Origin: Bacillota bacterium
Lineage (GTDB): Bacteria > Bacillota_E > Sulfobacillia > Sulfobacillales > Sulfobacillaceae
Direction of reading: 5' to 3'
NCBI GenBank assembly: GCA_021820645.1
Contig: JAKADJ010000190.1
Location: 1-5,558 of the forward strand
Length of the DNA stretch: 5,558 bases
The notes under the pieces were generated by a model. It saw only the letters and a program-made list of their open reading frames with translations. It was not told where the DNA came from and did no database searches. The position numbers and the translations under genes were made by a program. Positions 1 to 5,558 of this stretch are shown here, piece after piece (positions within the stretch are counted from its first letter, which is position 1; each line of letters opens with the position of its first letter).

Positions 1-1142
1 CGTTGCTTTTCAGCCACATCTTCGGGGGTCGGTAATGGACGCCGTTTAAGACGGACTCGGAGTAGACGCTCCATTTGCCGTAATTGGCGAAATTCTTTAG
101 GGAGGACGAGAGACATGGCGGTACCAGTGCGCCCTGCCCGACCCGTTCGGCCAATCCGGTGCACGTAGCTCTCGGTGTCCTGAGGCAAATCATAATTGAC
201 CACGTGGGTGACGTGCTCGATGTCAAGGCCCCGGGCCGCAACATCGGTGGCCACCAAAATTTCGCTGCCACCATCTTTAAAGCGCTTCATGACGCGATTG
301 CGTTGGACCTGGTTAAGATCCCCGTGCAAGGCTTCGGCGGTATATCCACGGGCCTGGAGGCCTTCAGCTAGTTCGTCCACACGCTTTTTAGTTCGGCAAA
401 AAATGATAGTCCGCTCGGCGCCTTCCATGTCTAAGATCCGAGTGAGGCCGTCTAATTTTTCGTGTTCTCGTACTTCGTAATAGACCTGATCAGTGAGTGG
501 CACCGTCAAGCGTTCTGGACTAATTGCCACGTGTTCTGGACTCTTTAGGTAGCGCTTCGCGAGTCGCGCGATGGGATCTGGCACCGTCGCAGAAAACAAC
601 AAGGTTTGACGCTCTGTGGGGACGTTTTGAAGAATGAATTCGACGTCCTCGATAAACCCCATGTCTAGCATTTCATCGGCCTCGTCCAGTACCACAAGTT
701 TTACGTGATCTAGTTTCAAGGTACCTCGACGAATATGGTCCATCACGCGGCCCGGGGTTCCAATCACCACTTGCGAACCGTGCTCTAATGCCCGGATTTG
801 ACGGTCGTAGGATTGGCCACCATAAATGGGAACCACTTTAACTCCTGCATGGCGACCGATTTTGGTGATTTCCTCCGACACCTGAATCGCCAGTTCGCGC
901 GTAGGGGCAAGAACCAGAGCTTGGACCTTTTTCGATCGATGGTCGAGCGATTCGATGATGGGCACTCCAAACGCCGCAGTCTTACCCGTTCCGGTTTGGG
1001 CCTGGCCAATGATGTCGCCCCCTTGCATTATGAGGGGGATGGTGCGGGATTGAATGGGCGACGGTTCTTCGAACCCCATATCTTCTAAGGATTTTAACAC
1101 AGCAGGCGAAAGGCCCATGGCTTTAAACAATTCTTGGCTCAT
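1..1142 (-). CDS. DEAD-box ATP-dependent RNA helicase, CshA/DeaD-like (C-terminus cut by window edge)
   Basis: This protein would unwind or remodel RNA duplexes using ATP; relatives act in cold-shock translation, ribosome assembly and mRNA decay. I translated it by hand from the ATG at 1142; the frame stays open for 380 codons to the window edge. All diagnostic motifs are present: a Q motif (FEEPSPIQ, residues 24-31), Walker A AQTGTGKT (48-55), PTREL (80-84), TPGR (129-132), DEAD (153-156) and SAT (184-186). The second RecA domain has IIFCRTKKR (246-254), ATDVAARGLD (298-307) and HRIGRTGRAG (328-337). The N-terminus starts close to the Q motif, as in Bacillus CshA. The start is supported by AAGGGAG at 1149-1155, six bases before the ATG. 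The gene lies 44 bases downstream of cinA with no terminator between, so a shared transcript is likely. The C-terminal tail, which separates CshA, CshB and DeaD types, is outside the window. Confidence 0.97.
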   Translation of the reverse strand, partial: MSQELFKAMGLSPAVLKSLEDMGFEEPSPIQSRTIPLIMQGGDIIGQAQTGTGKTAAFGVPIIESLDHRSKKVQALVLAPTRELAIQVSEEITKIGRHAGVKVVPIYGGQSYDRQIRALEHGSQVVIGTPGRVMDHIRRGTLKLDHVKLVVLDEADEMLDMGFIEDVEFILQNVPTERQTLLFSATVPDPIARLAKRYLKSPEHVAISPERLTVPLTDQVYYEVREHEKLDGLTRILDMEGAERTIIFCRTKKRVDELAEGLQARGYTAEALHGDLNQVQRNRVMKRFKDGGSEILVATDVAARGLDIEHVTHVVNYDLPQDTESYVHRIGRTGRAGRTGTAMSLVLPKEFRQLRQMERLLRVRLKRRPLPTPEDVAEKQ

Positions 1143-1186
1143 ACTACACTCCCTTGAAACGAAATTTTTCGACGAGCAAGCTTACG

Positions 1187-2434
1187 CTACTCCTCCAGTT
1201 CTAGCGGTAAGTCCAAATACTCCCACAATAGGGTCAAAGCGGTTTCGACGGCCGCCAACCGTACTCCGTATCGGTTGCTACGGGCTTGGCGATGACGTTC
1301 CATCAAGCCGTTAGGGCCATCTAGCGCCACATAGTAGGTTCCAACGGGATGTTCTGGGTCGCCACCGGCAGGTCCGGCATAGCCTGTAGTGGCAATGCCC
1401 AAGTCGGCGCCGGTTCCCCGTTTGATGGCGTGAGCCATCTCGCGGGCGACTTCCGCACTCACGGCTCCATGCTCTTGCAATAGGCTTTGGGGGACGCCGG
1501 CCTTAATTTTCATCGCATCGGTGTAGGCAATGACGCCACCTAACACCGTCGTGGATGCTCCGGGTTGAGAAATAAACCGGTCGGCCACCAAGCCTCCAGT
1601 CAATGATTCCATCGTGGCCACTGTAAGGTGTTGGGACTCTAGCGCTAAAAGCAGGTATGCAGCGCGGTCCTTTTCTGCCAATCGATAAAATCGTTGTGGT
1701 AACAATCCACGCGCCCAGGCCGCCGCACGACGCGTGGCCACGGTACTCCGGGCACCCCCTAAGCCAACATCTTCAAAACGCACGTCGATCCGGCCCGGGC
1801 TTGCATAGATTCCGGTCCGGGGATGTTGACCGGTCAATAGTGGCGCCAAATAATGAGCCACGGTGGATTCACCCATGTCAAACACCGTGTAAGTGTCACG
1901 CACTAGGGCGCCATCCGTCTGGTCCCGTAGCCATGGTTCCAATGCTTCCTGCACCACGGCCTTTAACTCTCTCGGCGGGCCAGGCAACAGCACGATAGCA
2001 CCGGATTTCCTCATCACTAGTTGACCGGGAGCCGTCCCAGCACTATTGGGCCACACTTGGGCCCCTTCAATAATCATCGATTGCTTGGTTACAGATGCCT
2101 CCCAGCCCGGCTGACGTGAATGTCGGGCCCTGATGGCTTGGGTTAGCTCAACGTCTTGGATCAGGCGGGAACCCACGTACTCTGCTACGGTGGCTACGGT
2201 GATATCGTCATGGGTCGGACCCAGACCACCGATCGTAATCACCAAATCGCATTGCGTGGTGGCCACCTTCAGCGCATTGAAAAGAGGCTCCCGCGCATCC
2301 CCAACGACCATTTGTATAGTCGGGGACGCACCGTAAGCCGAAAGCCGTGTCGCAAGATAGGCTCCATTGGTATTGATGACTTCCCCTACTAGTACCTCGT
2401 TACCGACGGCGATGATGCCAACCGTTCGAATCAC
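1187..2434 (-). CDS. cinA: CinA: competence/damage-inducible protein with nicotinamide-nucleotide amidase domain
   Basis: This is a two-domain protein. The C-terminal PncC domain of the family deamidates nicotinamide mononucleotide to nicotinate mononucleotide in the pyridine nucleotide cycle; the N-terminal domain (MoCF-biosynthesis fold, COG1058) hydrolyses ADP-ribose or related pyrophosphates in some members. Numbered from the GTG at 2434, the protein has 415 residues, near the length of Bacillus CinA. The N-terminal domain shows GNEVLVGEVINTN (11-23), GGLGPTHDDIT (69-79), NSAGTAPG (130-137) and LLPGPPREL (149-157). The PncC domain starts near 255 and has ESLTGG (276-281, with the expected catalytic Ser277), AYTDAMK (303-309), GAVS (323-326) and TTGYAGPAGG (349-358). 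A GTG start is preferred because GGAGGG at 2443-2448 lies eight bases before it; the in-frame ATG at 2452 has no ribosome site and would place that GGAGGG inside the gene. The usual Cys of the ESCTGG motif is Leu278. The gene probably leads an operon with the helicase. Confidence 0.96.
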   Translation of the reverse strand: MIRTVGIIAVGNEVLVGEVINTNGAYLATRLSAYGASPTIQMVVGDAREPLFNALKVATTQCDLVITIGGLGPTHDDITVATVAEYVGSRLIQDVELTQAIRARHSRQPGWEASVTKQSMIIEGAQVWPNSAGTAPGQLVMRKSGAIVLLPGPPRELKAVVQEALEPWLRDQTDGALVRDTYTVFDMGESTVAHYLAPLLTGQHPRTGIYASPGRIDVRFEDVGLGGARSTVATRRAAAWARGLLPQRFYRLAEKDRAAYLLLALESQHLTVATMESLTGGLVADRFISQPGASTTVLGGVIAYTDAMKIKAGVPQSLLQEHGAVSAEVAREMAHAIKRGTGADLGIATTGYAGPAGGDPEHPVGTYYVALDGPNGLMERHRQARSNRYGVRLAAVETALTLLWEYLDLPLELEE

Positions 2435-2442
2435 CCATCCGT

Positions 2443-2448
2443 CCCTCC
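2443..2448 (-). promoter_or_regulatory. Ribosome binding site of cinA that decides a GTG start
   Basis: GGAGGG on the minus strand is followed by eight bases and then GTG at 2434. The upstream in-frame ATG at 2452-2450 would include this site in its own coding sequence and has no purine-rich site ahead of it. The resulting 415-residue protein begins right at the conserved first beta strand of the domain, as other CinA proteins do. Confidence 0.75.
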
Positions 2449-2465
2449 GCATACCAAGTCAGTTG

Positions 2466-2493
2466 ATCATGACACATTCAGCCAAAAAACACA
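2466..2493 (-). promoter_or_regulatory. Possible promoter for cinA (weak match)
   Basis: Reading the minus strand, TTGTGT is separated by 17 bases from CATGAT (2471-2466). A TG dinucleotide sits one base ahead of this -10 box, making an extended -10. The predicted start of transcription would fall near 2459, about 25 bases before the GTG start codon, which leaves room for the ribosome site. The -35 box matches the consensus at only three of six positions. This is an inference from spacing and could be chance; read-through from the upstream cassette is the alternative. Confidence 0.27.
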
Positions 2494-2579
2494 ACTCCAT
2501 GACCAGACCCGCCTTGGGCCCGGGAGTATCCAAGTGGCTATCGCCCGCACCTTGTAGATCGCGCTCCCCCACGCCAGGC

Positions 2580-2819
2580 CTAGGTGATTTGGTCTGACTC
2601 GGCACGGCACCGAGCCAGAAAGTCTTGCCACAGAATGGTCGTGCCATAATAATAAGTGCCCCCCACCACCCGTTCCACGGCACGTGCGAAGGGACCATGC
2701 GGATCGCGGCGTACCTCTCGTGCTAACTCTCGCCAGTCGTCGAGCGTTCCCCGATCCAAGATGTCGGCGACCCGGGCGGTGTTAGACCCGACGCCCGACA
2801 GCAAATGCCGATGTTCCAT
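2580..2819 (-). CDS. Small 79-residue protein of unknown function, partner of the nucleotidyltransferase gene
   Basis: I do not recognise a named family. The protein looks soluble and largely helical, with no signal peptide, membrane segment or obvious helix-turn-helix. Its most distinctive stretch is in the second half: DPHGPFARAVERVV (39-52), then Gly-rich and Tyr-rich GGTYYYG (53-59), then ILWQDFLARCR (62-72). The coding call rests on a strong ribosome site (GGGAGG at 2828-2833, eight bases before the ATG at 2819) and tight spacing of 17 bases after the nucleotidyltransferase stop codon. A TTG at 2822 could extend it by one residue but has poorer spacing. Position right after an AbiEii-like enzyme suggests a functional partner, such as an antitoxin or regulator; this is inference from context only. 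It could also be an unrelated small protein that shares the transcript. Confidence 0.78.
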   Translation of the reverse strand: MEHRHLLSGVGSNTARVADILDRGTLDDWRELAREVRRDPHGPFARAVERVVGGTYYYGTTILWQDFLARCRAESDQIT

Positions 2820-2827
2820 CAAACCAA

Positions 2828-2833
2828 CCTCCC
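2828..2833 (-). promoter_or_regulatory. Ribosome binding site of the small gene
   Basis: GGGAGG on the minus strand lies eight bases before the ATG at 2819 and three bases after the stop codon of the nucleotidyltransferase. It favours ATG over the TTG at 2822 and shows that the small gene is translated from its own site on the shared message. Confidence 0.75.
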
Positions 2834-2836
2834 GTT

Positions 2837-3502
2837 CTACTTAATAAGCATATCCATAAGCTGCGCTGACCAGTGACGACAACGGGCTGTTACAAACGTC
2901 CAGTCTGTCCACGGCGATTTTAGTTTGCGCCAAACGTTTAGGGAATCCTCTTCCGGATCGAAATCATAAGGACGCGGCTCCGCCAATTGCTTGGCTAACT
3001 GCTGCGTAGTCTGATCTGCCCCTTGGGGTTGAGGATAAAGGCCATCCATGGTTTGCATGGCTCGTTCGAATCCTTGACCCAACTGCTCGGCCAACGCACA
3101 AAAATCTAAGTAGTCACGCACGGCATTTCGAGTGACCACCAGCCAGCCCTTGATGCGAAGCATTTCATCTACCGTAGGGACGGTGATTCCTTGCACGACC
3201 GTGGTTTCTAAAGGTGCGCTACGGATTAGTTGCCGTATGCCGACATCGACGCCATAGAAATTACCGAGGATTAGAACCGGCGGGCGAACCCGTCGGGTCT
3301 GCCACCCGGCCAGCCCCTCTAGGGTTTGCAGTATCGCAGGAAAGTGATTTCGGAGGTCCGTTAGCACCGAATCCACATCGAGTGAAATCCGATGCCTTGC
3401 GTGCAGAGCTGCGGCAGTCCCGCCCACCAACACTGCTTCCGGGAAATGGTCCTGAACCACACGCTCGGTTTCGAGAAGAGTATGCCAGTCGTCCGCGTGC
3501 AT
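2837..3502 (-). CDS. AbiEii/AbiGii-like nucleotidyltransferase (putative toxin-type enzyme)
   Basis: This 221-residue protein has the layout of the AbiEii/AbiGii nucleotidyltransferase family, whose studied members are toxins of type IV-like toxin-antitoxin or phage-defence pairs, some of them modifying tRNA. Four motifs can be matched: GGT (27-29) followed by RISLDVD with the metal-binding pair Asp42 and Asp44; Lys118 within DEMLRIKGW (112-120), like the family's EILAEKL; and RNAVRDYLDF (125-134), like the family's RDLYDL. A C-terminal region with QLAKQLAEPRPYD (168-180) and a Trp-rich end (WRKLKSPWTDW, 191-201) looks family-specific. The ATG at 3502 is chosen because AGGAGG (3509-3514) lies six bases ahead; the longer frame from an ATG at 3595 has no ribosome site, and its extra 31 residues are low-complexity and basic. 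The small gene follows after 17 bases. Toxicity and substrate are not shown by the sequence. Confidence 0.88.
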   Translation of the reverse strand: MHADDWHTLLETERVVQDHFPEAVLVGGTAAALHARHRISLDVDSVLTDLRNHFPAILQTLEGLAGWQTRRVRPPVLILGNFYGVDVGIRQLIRSAPLETTVVQGITVPTVDEMLRIKGWLVVTRNAVRDYLDFCALAEQLGQGFERAMQTMDGLYPQPQGADQTTQQLAKQLAEPRPYDFDPEEDSLNVWRKLKSPWTDWTFVTARCRHWSAQLMDMLIK

Positions 3503-3508
3503 CGTTTC

Positions 3509-3514
3509 CCTCCT
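3509..3514 (-). promoter_or_regulatory. Ribosome binding site deciding the nucleotidyltransferase start
   Basis: A full AGGAGG on the minus strand is followed by GAAACG and the ATG at 3502. The upstream in-frame ATG codons at 3526 and 3595 lack comparable sites, so the shorter 221-residue protein is preferred. Confidence 0.85.
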
Positions 3515-3642
3515 CTTTCGTTTCATCTTACCGGCTTCTCTAGTATCCGCAAAACGTCTGGCCGACGTTGTTGGGGAACATATTTGGGTACGCATCGGAA
3601 CTTAAAGTCACACCATACGCCCATGAGGTCTTGGGAAGGCTG

Positions 3643-3767
3643 TCTCAACTAAGCTTGTGCCCAGATCCACGCTACCACGTTGCACTTATTAGCATCGTAA
3701 AATGTTAGAACTTACCCATTGGCGACCCGCGTAGGGTACAACGGAAGCCACTTTTTGTTAGTTGAGA
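3643..3767. repeat. 10-bp inverted repeat pair with 105-base spacer
   Basis: TCTCAACTAA at 3643-3652 is the exact reverse complement of TTAGTTGAGA at 3758-3767. The match does not extend beyond ten bases. It could be the ends of a small decayed mobile element or a long-range stem in a transcript, but a repeat of this length in a 570-base region can also occur by chance. Confidence 0.4.
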
Positions 3768-3839
3768 TGCGGATTTTGGTGATCCCAGTAGAGGACCTTG
3801 GTGGGCCTCGATAGATTGGAAACGGCAGGCGGAGTTCTT

Positions 3840-3854
3840 TCGGTTTACAACCGA
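3840..3854. repeat. Short palindrome TCGGTT-TAC-AACCGA
   Basis: Two perfect 6-base arms surround a 3-base spacer. The geometry suits a small repressor operator or a tiny hairpin. It lies about 340 bases upstream of the nucleotidyltransferase start and is not next to any identified promoter, so a regulatory role is speculative. Confidence 0.3.
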
Positions 3855-4071
3855 GGTAAAAACGCCGGATCGCCATCAAAGCACCAATACCCGACCTTGT
3901 CTCAGGTGCACGTCAACGTTATCGCCTCTTTTGGCATCCTATCCAGTATATTCCACATTCGGAGTTAAATGAAGTCCATGCTGAGACCTCGACTCGATGG
4001 ACTGGTTCCTAGGTGACGCACCACCGTTGTAGACAGGGATCGGATGATAATCGGCGGGTTCCATTTGATGC

Positions 4072-4106
4072 AAAAAGAAACCGGGAGGGTTTCCCGGTTT
4101 CTTTTT
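4072..4106 (-). terminator. Intrinsic terminator of the ftsH-like gene, potentially bidirectional
   Basis: A perfect 15-bp stem pairs 4072-4086 with 4092-4106 around a 5-base loop. The GC-rich core is CCGGG/CCCGG flanked by A/T arms, so in the minus-strand sense the core stem ends in a run of five T, and in the plus-strand sense in a run of six T. The last base of the ftsH-like stop codon TAA (4108-4106) is already part of the stem. It should stop transcription of the ftsH-like gene and insulate the cassette downstream. Confidence 0.93.
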
Positions 4107-5558
4107 TAAGCCGTAATAAGATTCTCCACTAAAAGGTTTCGTACTTCTGTCCCGGAAAGGGTCTCCGAGGCCAACAAAAGAGTCGCCAAGTGGTTTAGGG
4201 TGGGCTGATGCCGATCGATAAGATTGTCCACCAATGCTTGCTGTTCGAGAATGATATCTTGAATGGTTCGGTAAAGGCTTTCTGGGGAAAGAGCTTCCTC
4301 GTGAATCACGCCGAGCGTCGACAATCCCGATAGGACCATGCGACGTGCGATATCCCAGGCTTTTTCGAAATCATTGGCGGCCCCAGTACTCTGCTCTCCC
4401 AATAGTAGGCGTTCCGCTGTGGAACCAGCCAAGCAGACCTGAATATCCGCCTTCAACTCAGAGACGGTTTGAAGGAGGCGATCATCATCAGGTGCCTGTC
4501 TTACAAAGCCGAGTGCCATGCCGCGTGGCGAGATCGTCACGGAGGATACCGATCCCGGATTGACGAGTTCGGCCACTAGAGCATGACCACCCTCATGCAC
4601 TGCGACCCGATTCAGTTCCCCGTCCCTGAGGGTTCGGTCAAGTTTTTCTCCCAATAGGACTTTATCGGTGGCCTCTGCGAGATGCCTTGCACTAATGGTG
4701 ACACTCCCATCACGGAGTGCTAAAATGGCCGCTTCATTGCACACGCTCTCTAGGTGGGCTCCCGAAAATCCAAACGTCTCTTGCGCTACCCGGCCGAGGT
4801 CGGCATCCGCTCCCATTGGCTTATTACGCGTATGCAGTTCCAGAATCCGAAGTCGGCCCTCACGGTCCGGCAGATCGACACCCACACTACGGTCAAAGCG
4901 TCCGGGTCGCATTAGCGCGGCGTCGAGCAAGTCGGCCCGGTTGGTAGCGGCCATTACCAACACACGAACATCCTCACTAGTGGTCATTCCGTCCATTTCG
5001 ACCAGCAACTGATTTAAAGTTTGGTCGTACTCCAAATGACTCTGGTGTTGACCGCGCTTGCCCGCCATGACTTCAATTTCATCGATGAAAATAATGGCAC
5101 TGGTTCGGTTGTCGCGGCGTGCCATTTGGCGCGCTTCTGTAAACAGGTGGCGCACCCTTTGCGCACCTACACCCGCATACATTTCAACAAATTCGGAACC
5201 TGAGGCAGACAAAAACGCCGAATCGGTAAAGTCGGCAGCCGCCTTGGCCAGCATGGTCTTACCGGTGCCAGGCGGACCGGTCAACAAGATCCCCTTTAGC
5301 GGCCTAATTCCTAGGGCGCTAATCCTCTCCGGAAAACGAATAAAATCGAGGGCTTCGCGTAATTCTTTTTTAGCTGTAGTCTGGCCCCCAATATCGTCAA
5401 AGGTGGTCGGAGTGCTGGCCTTGACCACGACTTGACGGGGTCGTCGGTTTTGCATCATCCGTTGCCAGGCGCCGCTGTAGAACAGAGCGGCAACCAGACC
5501 TAATATTAAAACAAGTGGCCACACATTAACCCCGTTCCATAACAAAAAAGCCAAAATT
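4106..5558 (-). CDS. ftsH: FtsH-family membrane AAA+ zinc metalloprotease (N-terminus at or beyond window edge)
   Basis: FtsH-type proteases form membrane-anchored hexamers that unfold and degrade membrane and regulatory proteins with ATP and zinc. Numbering from a TTG at 5554 gives 482 residues: a hydrophobic segment (about 12-27), a basic linker, and the AAA+ domain with Walker A GPPGTGKT (93-100), pore loop EMYAGVG (124-130), Walker B IIFIDE (154-159) and second region of homology AATNRADLLDAALMRPGRFD (202-221). The peptidase domain has HEGGH (320-324) for zinc and GAANDFEKA (391-399), where Asp395 is the expected third ligand. All catalytic parts look intact. The frame is still open at the right edge and residues before position 7 are also hydrophobic, so the real start is probably outside and this would be the end of a first membrane helix. 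There is no room for the usual large extracytoplasmic domain between the helices. A paralogue rather than the main FtsH is possible. The gene ends in a strong terminator. Confidence 0.95.
   Translation of the reverse strand, partial: ILAFLLWNGVNVWPLVLILGLVAALFYSGAWQRMMQNRRPRQVVVKASTPTTFDDIGGQTTAKKELREALDFIRFPERISALGIRPLKGILLTGPPGTGKTMLAKAAADFTDSAFLSASGSEFVEMYAGVGAQRVRHLFTEARQMARRDNRTSAIIFIDEIEVMAGKRGQHQSHLEYDQTLNQLLVEMDGMTTSEDVRVLVMAATNRADLLDAALMRPGRFDRSVGVDLPDREGRLRILELHTRNKPMGADADLGRVAQETFGFSGAHLESVCNEAAILALRDGSVTISARHLAEATDKVLLGEKLDRTLRDGELNRVAVHEGGHALVAELVNPGSVSSVTISPRGMALGFVRQAPDDDRLLQTVSELKADIQVCLAGSTAERLLLGEQSTGAANDFEKAWDIARRMVLSGLSTLGVIHEEALSPESLYRTIQDIILEQQALVDNLIDRHQPTLNHLATLLLASETLSGTEVRNLLVENLITA

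Larger units (their letters stand above)
2435..2579. other. Spacer between the small gene and cinA
   Basis: No credible gene is seen here. The stretch holds the cinA ribosome site, the weak promoter candidate and an imperfect hairpin at about 2512-2533 (CTTGG and CCAAG arms around a GC-rich 12-base loop). No run of T follows that hairpin directly in the minus-strand sense, so it is not a convincing terminator for the cassette upstream. Confidence 0.5.
3503..4071. other. Non-coding stretch upstream of the nucleotidyltransferase cassette
   Basis: About 570 bases carry no gene that I can support. They must include the promoter of the cassette if it has one of its own, but I found no -35/-10 pair close to consensus on the minus strand. 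Visible structure is limited to two small inverted repeats and several short open frames without ribosome sites. On the minus strand a 54-codon frame runs 3876-3712, and on the plus strand a frame with two internal stops runs 3767-4012. These may be gene remnants or chance. No tRNA-like fold was seen. Confidence 0.55.

Noticed and set aside
84..1088. Plus-strand open frames opposite the helicase gene
   Set aside because: They are shadows of the helicase, whose complete motif set fixes the coding strand and frame.
1160..1171. Small inverted repeat CGAAATTTTTCG between cinA and the helicase
   Set aside because: The stem is five bases with a two-base loop, too small and AT-rich to act as a terminator.
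2459..2698. A 79-codon minus-strand open frame overlapping the end of the small gene
   Set aside because: It overlaps the better supported 79-residue gene in another frame, has no ribosome site, and its product is rich in Pro, Gly and Trp without family features.
3064..3075. tRNA T-loop-like string GTTCGAATCC on the plus strand
   Set aside because: It lies inside the nucleotidyltransferase gene and no matching acceptor, D or anticodon stem was found around it.
3503..3595. N-terminal extension of the nucleotidyltransferase to the ATG at 3595
   Set aside because: No ribosome site precedes that ATG, whereas AGGAGG sits ideally before the ATG at 3502, and the extension is basic and unlike a folded domain.
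3712..3876. A 54-codon minus-strand open frame in the intergenic region
   Set aside because: It lacks a ribosome site, gives a basic product of no recognisable family, and overlaps other equally open frames, so it is likely chance.
4016..4110. Short plus-strand frame running through the terminator
   Set aside because: It is only about 21 codons long, has no ribosome site, and its end is made of the terminator stem.
1..5558. CRISPR array, rRNA, tRNA or intact insertion sequence
   Set aside because: No regularly spaced direct repeats, RNA gene signatures or transposase motifs were seen on either strand.

Overview
All genes that I can support lie on the minus strand, so in transcription order the window reads from right to left: an FtsH-type membrane AAA+ zinc protease (5' end cut by the window edge), a 570-base stretch without a convincing gene, an AbiEii-like nucleotidyltransferase, a small unknown protein, the nicotinamide-nucleotide amidase/CinA protein, and a DEAD-box RNA helicase (3' end cut by the window edge).

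Strong AGGAGG-type ribosome binding sites at good spacing precede four of the five genes; the fifth cannot be checked because its start lies at or beyond the edge. Together with the CinA and CshA-like helicase sequences and a mid-range base composition, this suggests a Gram-positive bacterium of the Bacillota, perhaps a Sulfobacillus or Alicyclobacillus-like lineage. That placement is an impression from the proteins, not a proven assignment.

Region by region: positions 1-1142 hold the helicase, and 1187-2434 hold cinA, 44 bases upstream of it and probably co-transcribed. Positions 2435-2579 are a short spacer with a possible promoter for cinA. Positions 2580-3502 are a compact two-gene cassette (nucleotidyltransferase, then a 79-residue protein, 17 bases apart) that resembles a toxin-antitoxin or defence module in its enzyme half. 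Positions 3503-4071 have no supportable gene, only small inverted repeats and weak open frames that may be remnants. A perfect 15-bp stem terminator at 4072-4106 closes the ftsH-like gene, which fills 4106 to the right edge.

The helicase (RNA remodelling), CinA (NAD by-product recycling) and membrane protease are housekeeping functions with no obvious shared pathway. The part most likely to be poorly described is the nucleotidyltransferase/small-protein pair. It sits between them with its own strong translation signals and a long upstream non-coding region.
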